Part shown: positions 35,701 through 47,325 of the stretch, piece after piece
How the letters are laid out: every line of letters begins with the position of its first letter
How positions within the stretch are numbered: position 1 is the stretch's first letter
Assembly (NCBI RefSeq): GCF_020379485.1
Contig: NC_063437.1
Location: forward strand, 19,803,726 to 19,867,725
DNA from: Brassica napus
Taxonomy: Eukaryota; Streptophyta; Magnoliopsida; Brassicales; Brassicaceae
DNA: 64,000 nt
Reading direction: 5' to 3'
The notes under the pieces: model-generated
What the model saw: only the letters and a program-made list of their open reading frames with translations
Told to the model about the DNA's origin: nothing
Database searches by the model: none
Program-made: the position numbers and the translations under genes

Positions 35701-37428
35701 GTTTCTGCTGGAGAGACGATGGTTTTAATCAATTTTTAACGATAGATTAGCGCTACCGGGTCGGGTCGGGTCTGCTCTTTTTGTTAATGCCTCAAATTTG
35801 GAAGTGTGTCTTTTTAAAAATGGAAAAAATAATTATTAGTAAAAAAATATGATTTTGCCATTTTTTTATTAAAAAAAAACAATGAATATAGACGATATTG
35901 ATGTACAGTATACAGTTAATTTATATATTTTATATAAGATTTTCTAGTAAATGTTAGGTTAAATATCACTGATGAAGTTTAGACAAATCACTTAAGGGTA
36001 TATGATGAATCTTGTAGTAACACACATCTAATTAAGTCTAGATAAATTATATTAATGTGCATGTAGTAGTTCATTTTAGGTCTAACGAACTGATTATAGA
36101 GGTGTTTAGATCTCCTATAAGCTTTATGAAAGACTGACCAGTAACATGATAAATGGATATAAAAAAAAATTGTTTTGTAGGAGATTTTAGCCGATAGATT
36201 CTCGGCTCTATGTTTAGAAAGACCCAAACCCTTTGTAAAGATTTATTTAATCTATATCTTTAAATGAGAAAAACGGCTCAAACTCATAATGAAAAAGTGT
36301 TCTAATCAAAACTTACATTTTACGACTTTTTGATGAGAGGATTCACCAACCTCGAATCCACCCTTCAACTCGTAGAGCTAGAGAGTCTTGTAGACGATTG
36401 AGATCCATGGTCGTCTTCTACTTAACTAACCTTCGACGATCTTAAAGCCGTCTAATAGCACGTGCATGTGGAACAGTCGAATAGGGTTTGAATATAAAAA
36501 TAAAATTTTTAAAGAAATTTTCAACAATATATACATAAATAAATTATAGTCTAAAAATTTAAAATTTAAATACAGTACAGACTAATTTAGAGTTTATAAT
36601 TTATAAAAAAATGTTAAACATATATAAGTAGAACTATTAATTTCTAAAGCTATTTTATTATGCTTTAAATATATCGTTAATATTTTTGAACAGGATCCAA
36701 AAAATAATTGAGACGGCCCTGAACAAACGCATGATGGCATTACATATACAGACAATCGAGATCTACGAATACGATCTGAAGATTTTTTTAGAAGACTAGT
36801 TTGAACCTTAAACCATAATCTTCTCTTTGATTTAGAACTAGCTTTTGTTAATACAAAATGGCATAAATTATTCTTCATATCATGGCTCAAATTATGAGCA
36901 CAATATAATTAACTTATGCGTTTAACTATTAGCCTAGACATCGGTGGTACTCCTGAAGTTTTAAAAGTAATATGTACATGATCGTATGATAATACAACCA
37001 ATCTTTTCACCAAATTATTATCCACCAAGAGATTTAAGAGGTACATCATGATCACTTAAAAGGAGAATTTGCATAGTTATACTCTTTTGTTTTTTTTATT
37101 GAATTTTTACTAGTTTTTTAATAAATAATTTAAACAGATTAACATTTTAATAAAAGACAATTGCTTTCAAAGAAGAGTATTATAAAACCAGAAACATTCA
37201 ACAAAACAAATTCACATAAAATGCATATAAGTAGATAAATATCATTTGTTTACAGAAATAATATTTTTTTGTTTTTTTTCTTTCTCATCTCTTTCTTTTT
37301 ATTTTCAATATTTTTTGTGGATATAAAAATTTGTTATTATTTATATTTATATTTATTTCTATTATAATTATATTTATATTTGTTTCTATTATAATTATAT
37401 TTATTATTATAACGATATCTTAAGCTGG
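35701..37428. other. Intergenic region between SAC3A and the jacalin cluster
   Basis: 35740-35775 holds repeated cgggt motifs upstream of SAC3A. The rest is AT-rich. From about 36900 on, the sequence is recognisably related to the upstream regions of J2 and J4 (shared phrases such as gttatactctttt and aacattttaataaaagaca), so it belongs to the duplicated jacalin unit. No gene was recognised. Confidence 0.5.
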
Positions 37429-37595
37429 TTATGGACTCCTATTAAAAGCAATTATTGTTGACAGTCCTTCGTGAGTCGTGAAACATGTGTTGGTTGCAAA
37501 CTTGCAATTCACGAGCAGAGTCCATAAATACACACATGTCACCAACGATACGATTCATCGCCTTTATTCTCAAATCAGATCTCAAGACTTTACCG
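37429..37595 (+). promoter_or_regulatory. Promoter module and leader exon of jacalin gene J1 (single copy)
   Basis: Contains ttatggactcctatt, a W-box-like ttgac in ttgttgacagtcc, the conserved cgtgagtcgtgaaacatgtg and a probable TATA, ccataaataca, near 37525. The leader ends ctcaagactttaccg at 37595 with a GTTATC donor; the 5'UTR intron is 37596-38172. The same module recurs upstream of J2 and J4. Confidence 0.65.
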
Positions 37596-38188
37596 GTTAT
37601 CTCTCTCTCCCTCATTCTTTTTGTTCTTCTTACATCCTCTTTCTCTCTCTCTCTCTTTTTTCCATTTTTGATTGCCCACGTATGATTGTAAGAAGATTTG
37701 TTTTGTTTTGTTTCTGCAAACTAATCTACATATAGTACACTTTTACTTTTCTAAACTCTTTTTGAGCAAAACTTTTCTAAACTTTTACAAAAAAATGGAC
37801 CTTTCTTGCTAACCATTAACACTCTAATTTCATCATTATCATGGTATATGTGATTATCTTGGACCATTTTGGTGTTCTTGCTATGTATTAAAATAGGCAA
37901 TAATGTTATCATGATATTAGTGTACTGGCATGCCAATAAAGCTTGGCACATTTCATTGGATTTGGATATATATTGTGAGGCTGATGTTTGAGACTTATTT
38001 GTTATCACCGTTTTTCTTTTCATCATTTATGATTTCTTTAGTTTATATTTAAATTGGTAGCAATTATATTATTTTAAGATGAATTTTGACTTTTATAATC
38101 AATTGAATATCTTATAAGATATTGTATTGATATATAAAAATATATTAATTTACTTTCCTCTTTTTATTATAGGATTTAAAAATTCGAA

Positions 38189-40316
38189 ATGGGGAAGATG
38201 TACCAGAAGCTGGCACTTCGCGGTGGTGAAGGGGGGCGTGAATGGGACGACGATGTATACGAGGGTGTAAAGAAAGTGTATGTTGGGCAAGATTTCTCAC
38301 GTATCACTTACATCAAATTCGAGTACGTGAAGGAAGACGGTGAAGTGGTTACACGTGAATATGGGACAATAACTCAAGACCCTAGAGAGGTTTTCTACTG
38401 CATTTACTCTTCATTCTTCACATTCTTAGTTTTCTACATCAATAGTCTTAAAGAAATACCATATAATAGCACTAAAATATATTTCTATTCTAAAACATAT
38501 TACATAAAGAGAAAAATTCTCAAATAGTATCAATTAAAGTTAATGTGCATCTGGAGTTATAACATGAAAGTAACAATAGTATAAACGCATTTTCATTTTC
38601 ACGTGCAGTTTATAATTGAGTATCCGGGTGAACACATCACAGCAGTGGAGGGAAGCTACAACAAAGTGGCTCTTATAGCCACGGAGGTGATCACGTCTCT
38701 CGTCTTCAAGACCTCAAAGGGTAGAACGTCTCCAACGTTTGGTCCAAACTTGTTCGGAGTTGTCAATGGTACAAAGTTCAAGTTTGAGGACGAGGGAAAG
38801 AAGATCGTAGGTTTCCATGGACGGTCGGATAATGCTATTGACGCTCTTGGAGTTTACCTTGTCCTAGACTCTCTGACCACGCCTTTCCCTCTTTACAAGC
38901 TGGATGCTCAAGGTGGTACAGAGGGACGTGTTTGGGACGATGGCTCTTTCGATGGCGTTAGGACAGTGCGTGTTTGTCAAGATGATCATCGTATCACTTA
39001 CTTAGAGTTCGAGTATGACAAAGGTGGGAAGTCAGAGAAACTTCACCATGGGGTGAAAGGAGGAACATCATCTGAGGTAATTTCTATTAGTTCTTATACA
39101 CGATTGGTTCAATAATCTCAAAAAAAAGCTATATATATATTTATATGTGAAAATGTAAAACCACAAATATTAAGTACCAAATAGTTGGTGATCTAGTGAT
39201 TCTGAAAATTTATCATACAGTTTCTCAATATTAAAATAAATAAAAATAATTACAAAAGGAAGAAAAAGAGTAGAGATTATAGTCTTTTGATATAAAAAAA
39301 ACTCATATGCCATGTTTCACTTAGTTAATGTGTTAATTCTTAATTCTGTAAAAAAATTAAATATGATTGTATGCTCAAATATAACTATTTTCATTTTTTA
39401 ATAAACCCACATTGCTAATAAATGCTGATGTCTTTAGTTTCTATTTGCCTCAGACCAATTTGAGAGATATAATTACTCCTTAAATATTTTTACTTTCTTA
39501 AGTTTTGATTCTTTTTTCAGCTTTTGCTTGATTACCCGAATGAATACGTCAAGTCGGTGGAAGTAACCTATGATAAGCCAAAACTTTTCCAAAATACTGT
39601 CATCACGTCATTTACCTTCGAAACATCAAGTGAGAGAACATCATTCATTGGGTATAAAGTGGGTAAGAAGTTTGTTCTTGAGCAAAAGGATCTTCGACTT
39701 GTCGGATTCCATGGAAAAGAAGGTGACGCCATTGATGCTCTAGGAGCATATTTTGCACCTATTCAAGCTCCTACTCCTTTGATTCCAACCAAGAAACTAC
39801 CGTTGGTAGGCGGCAACGGAGGAGTTAAATGGGATGATGGTGCTTTCGACGGTGTAAGGAAGATATCTATAGGACAATGTTACGACGTTGTATCCTATGT
39901 TAAGTTTGATTACATTAAGGGAACAGAGTTGGTATCTGGAGATGAACATGGGCAGACATTACCCGAAGCTTCAGAGGTCAATTTTGAAAACAACAAGATT
40001 TTTCTTGTTTAAATTATACTTCGCTAAATTATATTTACATTTAATCTTTCTTATTCTTGAGTTTGTTCAGTTAGTTCTTGAGGATGATGAATATCTCTTG
40101 AGCTTGGGAGGCTACTATGATAAGAGTCGAGGAGCCATTCGTTATATAGATATAGTCAACACAAACAAAAGGGATTCACCTGATTATGAATTGAATTACG
40201 GTGAGAAGTTCACTCTCGGGGAAAGTGGCCACAAGATCGTCGGGTTTTATGGACAAGCTAGTGATGTTCTCCACAGTATTGGAGTCTATGTCGTGCCCAT
40301 CACCTCAGTCGAGTGA
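38189..40316 (+). CDS. JAL23: Jacalin-related lectin J1, three jacalin domains, intact
   Basis: Mannose-type jacalin-related lectin; the family binds carbohydrates and several Brassicaceae members act with myrosinase or in defence. Exons: 38189-38389, 38609-39076, 39521-39976 and 40071-40316, all phase 0, giving 456 residues in three jacalin domains. Each internal exon holds the second half of one domain and the first half of the next, so introns cut every domain at the same place. Domain starts are [32 protein letters not shown] and [15 protein letters not shown]; each domain closes with a KIVGFHG...ALGVY type block. It ends PITSVE. The start is the first ATG after the 5'UTR-intron acceptor at 38172. 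No signal peptide. Matches Arabidopsis JAL23 (At2g39330) as I remember it. Confidence 0.92.
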
Positions 40317-41466
40317 AAAGGCCTTCTATTATCTTAATAAAACAAAACCAGCCAGTTATATTGATTGAATAAAATTGTTAATAAGGCCGGTGTGTGTTTT
40401 CTTTATTTCGCTACTTTCATTGTTGTTTTATTCCTACAAGTTCCTTTCTGTTCTGCTAGATGAATGAAGAGTAAACTTGAGTGTGCAAGTGATTGTTCAA
40501 TTATAAATAAAAATAAAAGTTGGGAATTTAAATCTTCCGAAGATTCAAAAACTAGACTAACTAATAACTATCTGTGTTATCTCATCTGTACAGGGAATAT
40601 AAAATAGGATATTGTTTGGGGACGTATTGCAACTCCGTTGGTCCTCCCTCCCACATGTGGTTTATTCTTTGTAATATGTATTATAAGATTTATTTTTTCT
40701 TTATTTAATCCTTACGAGTTACAAAGATATTACAACCGAAAAAGGTATTATTTAATATTACAACCCATTTTCTCTGGGAAAAGCAATCACTCAAAAAATA
40801 TTGTATTAGTTGAACAAGGAGCGAGAAATCATTATTTAATAGTGTGGTCAATATCAGAATTTTGTGGCCACATTTTCAAACCATATTGATTCTGCACTAA
40901 AGTAAACTGACACATCCGATCCGATCTATCAATAAGATCAACAGAGCTAACTATTTTTGGCTCTTTTTATGAAGACAACGTTGTATTTGTTTTTCAAATC
41001 GAGAAAGGATATCAGAAGTGATAATGCAACACTATTATTTGATAGGATCACCCACTATTATGTTTAGTATGCATGTCTATAACATTAGATGTTTGCATTT
41101 ACAAGATCTAAGCGATACAGCATGATCATTCGAGAAGAGAAATTGTGTGGTTATACTCTTTTTGTAAGGACTATAATTTTTCATTTGGATTTTTTTAGAA
41201 AACTTTTTAACAGATCAATAAAGATGTTTGAAAAAAAGCAAAAGACAATAACACGGGTTTTCAAAAAGTATTATGAAAATCTAAAACACACAACAACGAA
41301 AGTCACACAATTACAAAGATTTTTTTTTATCTTAACCCTTTCTTCTTAAAAAAAGTTCTTGTCTCTTTCTTTTCATTTTTAATATTTTTGTGGATATAAA
41401 CTTTTTGTTCTTATTTATATTTATACAATACATTATATTTATTATTGTAGCAATATATATATTGAG
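40317..41466. other. Intergenic region J1-J2
   Basis: J1 3' flank (aataaa-type signals near 40335-40375) followed by DNA that is paralogous to 58560-60290 upstream of J4. It serves as the empty site for several insertions found in the J4 copy. No gene. Confidence 0.6.
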
Positions 41467-41838
41467 CTGGTTATGGAGTATGGACTCATCAAAAGCAATT
41501 ATCGCAATTGTGACAGTCCTTCGTAGTCGTGAACCATGTGGTGGTTGCAACTAGAAGAGTCAACAAATACAACACATTTGAACATACATAAGGTTCAGGT
41601 TCATTGCCTTTCATTCTCAATGAGATCTCAAGAATTTACACATATTTCAATATATATTGTGCTTGTAACTTGTTATGGACTCCTATCAAAAACAATTATT
41701 GCAATTGTTGACAGTCCTTGATGAGTCGTGAAACATGTGTTGATTTCAATTTTCAACTCAAGCGTCAATAAATACACATATGTCATCTACCATAAGGTTC
41801 ATCGCCTTCATTCTCAATCAGATCTCAAGACTTTCCTG
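41467..41838 (+). promoter_or_regulatory. Promoter module of J2, present in two tandem copies
   Basis: Copy 1 (about 41467-41640) and copy 2 (about 41673-41838) both carry tatggactc...aaaa, gacagtcctt, tcgtgaa(a/c)catgtg, a caataaata/caacaaata box and the leader sequence ataaggttca...gcctt(t/c)attctcaat.agatctcaaga. Copy 2 is closer to the J1 module and ends in the used-looking donor CTTTCCTG/GTTATC. The 5'UTR intron is 41839-42451. Confidence 0.7.
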
Positions 41839-42467
41839 GTTATCTCTCTCTCTCTCTCAGTCTCTTCTTTTCCATTTTGGTAGCCGGGATAATGCATCAA
41901 TGATTACCCCTTATCTATTTCATTTCAGATTATAATAATTAGTTACTATAATCATACATGTGTAGAACGTTTGCAAGACATGAATATCACTGAATATCTT
42001 AAGAGATCGTTTTAGAGAAAAAGATAAGAGAAGAGAGAGGAATGTTTTGTGCAGGATATCTCAACAAACAGTGAGAAGTGTGTGATTACGTTTTAAGTCA
42101 GCTATATATTGGGGGCTTTTGTTCGATATTATACTTTAAGTTCACCGTTTCTTAAGATTATAAATCGCACTATATATATAAATATTAACCATCGATTGAT
42201 TTTCTATATGTGATTGTCGGACCATTTTGGTGTTCTTGCTAGAATATGCTACTACTATGTTATCATTTTATTACTGTACTGCCAATAAAGCTTTGCATAC
42301 TTGATCACCGTTTTTCTTCGTAGTTATTATTTGTTTAGTATTTAAATTGGTAACAGTATGTCTTTTTAAAATCGATTTAATATTTTCTAAAACATCAAAT
42401 TAATATAAATATATATAAAATAATATAATTCTTTATTTTCATTTATTACAGGATTTGAAGATTCGAA

Positions 42468-45108
42468 ATGGGGAAGATGTACCAGAAGCTGACACTCTGC
42501 GGTGGTGAAGGTGGGCGTGAATGGGACGACGATGTATATGAGGGTATAAGAAAAGTGTATGTTGGGCAAGATCTCTCACGTATCACTTACGTCAAATTCG
42601 AGTACGTGAAGGAAGACGGGGAAGTGGTAACACGTGAATATGGGACCATAACTCAAGACCCTAAAGAGGTTCTCTACTGCATTTACCCTTCACTTTTCAC
42701 ATTTTTAGTTTTCTGAACCAAAAGTTTCATGTCGCGTTTTCCCCGTCTACAAGTAACACATGTGCATTGGGAATTATTACGAGGAAGTAATAATATTATA
42801 TATACTGTATTAAGTTACATATTGTCAATCGAAAATCAACTGGGGTTAACTAAACCGGTTCATTTCTCTTAATTATTTCATCCATTTCATTTTAGTTATA
42901 GTTGTAAAATAAAAAAATTGTGTTTAAATAAGTGTTATTTTAAATTTTTAATAGAAAATTTATGAACTTTATATGCTATATGATTTTTTATATTTTCTCA
43001 TCTATTTTTATATTGATGGAAATGTGGTTAAATGCATAAATAATGATATTTTTATTTTAAAATATACAAATTAATTATTTTCTTAATCTATTTTCATAAA
43101 TCTAAAATGACTATTAAAATGAAATGGAGAAACTAATTAATATTTTTTTTTCTAATTTCTCATGTCGGAATATATATATATATATAATATGCCCTTCGAA
43201 ATGATAACTTTTTGATAATTAATCTCAAAATCTTTGTACAAAGAACAATAAACTAATTTTGTGCTGAATCGATTATAGATTGGGTGTGGATCGAACTCTA
43301 ATACCATATTAAATTAGATTGATTTCTAACCTTATTCCAGTTGATGATAATTAGATAGGTATGAGAATAAACCACACTACACTACAAACTCCTGTCAATT
43401 ATATTTTCTTTGTTTGTGTAATTTAATTGCTTGATTGAATAAATGAAATTTTCAAGTGCAGTTTATAATTGAATATCCGGATGAACACATCACAGCGGTG
43501 GAGGGAAGCTACAACAAAGTGGCTCTGATAGCCACGGAGGTGATCACCTCCCTTGTCTTCAGGACCTCAAAGGGTAGAACGTCTCCAACGTTTGGTCCAA
43601 ACTTGTTCGGAGTTGTTAATGGTACAAAGTTCAAGTTTGAGGACGAGGGAAAGAAGATCGTAGGTTTTCATGGACGGTCGGATAATGCTATTGACGCTCT
43701 TGGAGTTTACCTTGTACTAGACTCTCTGACCACGCCTTTCCCTCTTTACAAGCTGGATGCTCAAGGTGGTACAGAGGGACGTGTTTGGGACGATGGCTCT
43801 TTCGATGGCGTTAGGACACTGCGCATTTGTCAAGATGATCATCGTATCACTTACTTAGAGTTCGAGTACGACAAAGGCGGGAAGTCAGAGAAACTTTACC
43901 ATGGGGTGAAAGGAGGAACACCATCTGAGGTAATTTATATTAGTTCTTATACACGACTGGTTCAATAATTTCAAAAAAGTTATAGGTACTGGTGTTTGAT
44001 GTAAACTCTATATTTATATGTGAAAATGTAAAACAACTAGTGGTTAAGCATAAGTAGTAAGTTTCCGTGGTGCTTCTACAGTTCGATTTTTGTTGGAAAT
44101 GGTGTTTTACATCATGTCCTTAGGAATTAGTAACGGCTGGTACCTAGCTTAGAGGAAGATTAGAGATTGTTCCGAACTCTCCTGGTTAATAGAAAATGTA
44201 AAACAACAGAAATTAAGTACTAAATAGTTGGTGATTTAGTGAATCTGAAAGTTTCTTAGTTGCTAGCTAGTTGTCTCGACCTATTTGAGAGTGATGATTT
44301 ACACCTTAAATATTTATTTTCTTGAGCTTTGATTCTTGTTTCAGCTTGTGGTTGATTACCCGAATGAATACATCAAGTTGGTGGAAGTAACCTATGATAA
44401 GCCAAACCTTTTTCAAAATACCGTCATCACGTCACTTACCTTCCAAACATCAAGTGGGAGAACATCATTCTTTGGGTATAAAGTGGGTAAGAAGTTTGTT
44501 CTTGAGCAAAAGGATCTTCGACTTGTCGGATTCCATGGAAAAGAAGGTGACGCCATTGATGCTCTAGGAGCATATCTTGCACCTGTTCAAGCTCCTACTC
44601 CTTTGATTCCAACCAAGAAACTACCGTTGGTAGGCGGCAACGGAGGAGTTAAATGGGATGATGGTGTGTTCGACGGTGTAAGGAAGATATATATAGGACA
44701 AATTTACGACGTTGTATCTTATGTCAAGTTTGATTACATTAAGGGAAAAGAGTTGGTATCTGGAGATGCACATGGGAAGATATTACCCGGAGCTTCAGAG
44801 GTCATTTTTGAAAACAACAAGATTTTTCCTTGTTTAAATTATACTCTGCTAAAATTATATTTACATTTTATCATTGTTATTTTGAGTTTGTTCAGCTTGT
44901 TCTTGAGGATGATGAATATCTCTTGGGCTTGGGAGGCTACTATGATAAGAGTCAAGGATGCATTCCTTTTATCGGTACATTCAAGACAAACAAAAGGGAC
45001 TCATCTAAGTTAGTAATGAATTACGGTGAGGAGTTCTTTCTCGGGGAAAATGGTCACAAGATTGTCGGGTTTTATGGACAAGTTAGTGATGTTCTCCACA
45101 GTATTTGA
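42468..45108 (+). CDS. JAL23: Jacalin-related lectin J2, three domains, C-terminus cut by a premature stop
   Basis: Exons: 42468-42668, 43462-43929, 44345-44800 and 44896-45108, with the same sizes and phases as J1 up to the last exon. In J1 the last exon reads [14 protein letters not shown]; here the Gly codon GGA is TGA (45106-45108), so translation ends at HSI and 11 residues are lost. The following codons ([10 protein letters not shown] then TGA) are still intact, pointing to a recent single-base change. The product would be 445 residues. The lost residues form the last strand of the third jacalin domain, which probably weakens that domain; domains 1 and 2 are complete. Nearly identical to J1 elsewhere, for example exon 2 differs at only a handful of positions. 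Intron 1 is 793 nt against 219 in J1 because of a MITE-like insertion. Confidence 0.9.
42868..43140. mobile_element. MITE-like insertion in J2 intron 1
   Basis: Ends resemble inverted repeats: ccatttcattttagttatag on the left against the reverse complement of tattaaaatgaaatgga on the right, the degenerate CTCC(A/C)TTTCATTTTAA type seen in plant mariner-like or PIF-like MITEs. J1 lacks this stretch in the matching intron. Exact ends are uncertain. Confidence 0.5.
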
Positions 45109-47315
45109 GTTTATGTCGTGCCCATCACCTCCGCCGAGTGAAAAGGCCTTCTATTATCTTAACAAAAGAAAACCAGCCAATTATATTGATTGAATAAAAT
45201 TGAATAAAATTGTTAATTAATAAGGCTGGTGTGTGTTTTATTTATTTCGCTACTTTCATTGTTGTTTTATTCCTACAAGTTCCTTTCTAATTCCGCTAGA
45301 TGAATGAAGAGAAAACTTGAGTGTGCAAGTGATTGTTCAATTAAAACTAAAAATAAAAGTTGGAAATTTACATCTTCCGAAGCTTCAAAGACTAGTATCA
45401 GTCAGTTCTGCCCTAGCTGGTATATCCCATAAAATCAAGATTTAGTTGAGAAACTTGCCATATAAGCTATTGATATTGAAATGAGCAACGGTCGATTCGC
45501 TGATTACTAAAATTAGTAAACATTTAAACTTTGACTAAACCACTATATATATGAATCTTATCAAACATAAAGAAAAGTAGAAATCAATTCGAAAATTCGA
45601 GAAATAAATGATAATATATGTTATATTATATGTTCTTCAAACTAATTCATATATACGAGTTATGATTTCTCTTGTGATATGTCTGAAATATCAGGAACTG
45701 TCGCATAGAACATGATTTTGAAAACTTTCCATTCTTATTGAGTTTCTTTTTTTTCTTCTAAATTTTCCATGAATAAATAAATACTTTCTCTATATCATAA
45801 CTAATATTTTTTGCACATGGATCAATCAAATTATTAAAATTTATGATTTACCTTTTTAATGCATTATTTTGTTTGATTTTTCAGTAATAAGGATACATTA
45901 CAAAATTTATCAAAAACATTCAATGAAAAACAATTAATATGAAACTGATTAAGTAATCATAAGAAGATTTTTCTTTTCCGTAAAGTAGCACTAATTAGTA
46001 TTTGCTCCTTTTGAGTTTTGTCGCTAAAAGATGTCTAACACTCGGATTAAGTATGTTTGCCAGGTAAGTAATGTTTCTGAATCCTTTATATATTTTGTCG
46101 ATTGCAATGTTGAATACGGGCCAAAACTAGTTTTCTTCATCCCAATTCTCATGTACTTGGTCCATCAGAGTTGTGAGTTAACAATGTAGTGTCATAATGA
46201 TTGGGCTCCGTTATATGCTCTTATCAAAGTCAACTATGGTATAGAACTTCTATAAATTAATACTTGATAAATTAATAATCCTTATAAATTAATAAATTTA
46301 TCCAGTTCATACTTGGACTGGTTTAAAATTTAAAAAAAAAATCATACATAAAAGAAGTCATGACTTCTATTTTAGTATATAAGATATTATTTCTATTTTA
46401 TGATTCGTTTAAATATTCTATAAAAAAAATTTGGGGGTGGAACTCCTCTAATTTAGACTGGATTAAAATTTGATACAAATCGATAAAATAATAAGATAAT
46501 AATTTTTAGAGAATTCTATGTAAAGATATAGTCTCATTAAAATTAAAATTAATAATTTGTATGTATATATATTTTTATAGGTAAGAAACTATCATTATAT
46601 TATTTGTTTTATATTCACAATAGAATTATTTTTTATATTTTCTTAACACTTAATATATTGTTGATGAGATTTAATAATATTATACCTTAAACCACATTTT
46701 AATTCTATGCAATATATATTATATACACCAAATAATATAATAAAATTAATATAAATGTCAAATTTCAAAAAATAATAATTAATATCTATATACTAAAATC
46801 AAATATTTTTCTTATCTTAAAATAAATATATCTTAAAATAAAAAATTTAAATAAGAAAATTTTTGTAAATTAATATCTCTATAAATTAATAAAATTTCAA
46901 AGTACTAACATTATTAATCTATAGAGGTTCATTATTGTTCTACTGTATTGTATTGTGATAGTCCACGTGAAACACGAGTTGGGTATAATTATTTGTTAGT
47001 TACAATTTGAAAAACAACGTGGCATAAAAACCAAAGTCAATAAATGTAAACAAGCAAAAACGTTTGTTAAAAAAAAAAATGTAAACAAGCAAAAACGTAC
47101 TATAGCTTGCAGTTCCCTTTGATCGACCACAACCACACAGTTCAAACCCTTCAGAGCTCAAGAACTGACCGGTTCCCTTTCTTTACTCTTTCTCTCAGTC
47201 TCAACGTTTGTCTTGTTTTTGAACTGTTCATATTTTTATTACATTTTGTACCCTACATACAGGCGATTTTGAGATTTTCCCTTACTCATAATTTAGTAAT
47301 TTTAAAAATTTTACA
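45109..47315. other. Intergenic region J2-J3
   Basis: J2 3' flank (parallel to the J1 3' flank up to about 45370), then AT-rich DNA, a possible transposon at 46235-46945 and the J3 upstream region. Near 47045-47098 the 20-mer atgtaaacaagcaaaaacgt occurs twice around a poly(A) run. No gene was recognised. Confidence 0.5.
46235..46945. mobile_element. Possible non-autonomous DNA transposon
   Basis: The left end gtatagaacttctataaattaata and the right end (reverse complement) agaacaataatgaacctctatagatt look like degenerate inverted termini around an AT-rich interior. The motif ctataaattaataa recurs several times inside. No clear target duplication was found. Confidence 0.35.
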
Positions 47316-47325
47316 GGATTTGAAA

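Noticed and set aside
36470..36735. Possible hAT-like element ending in gagacggccctg
   Set aside because: The right end looks like a hAT terminus, but I could not find the matching left end or a target duplication.
37344..37410. Tandem ttatatttattt/ctattataatta repeats upstream of J1, considered as CRISPR-like or structured array
   Set aside because: Simple AT-rich low-complexity sequence in a plant genome; no spacer structure.
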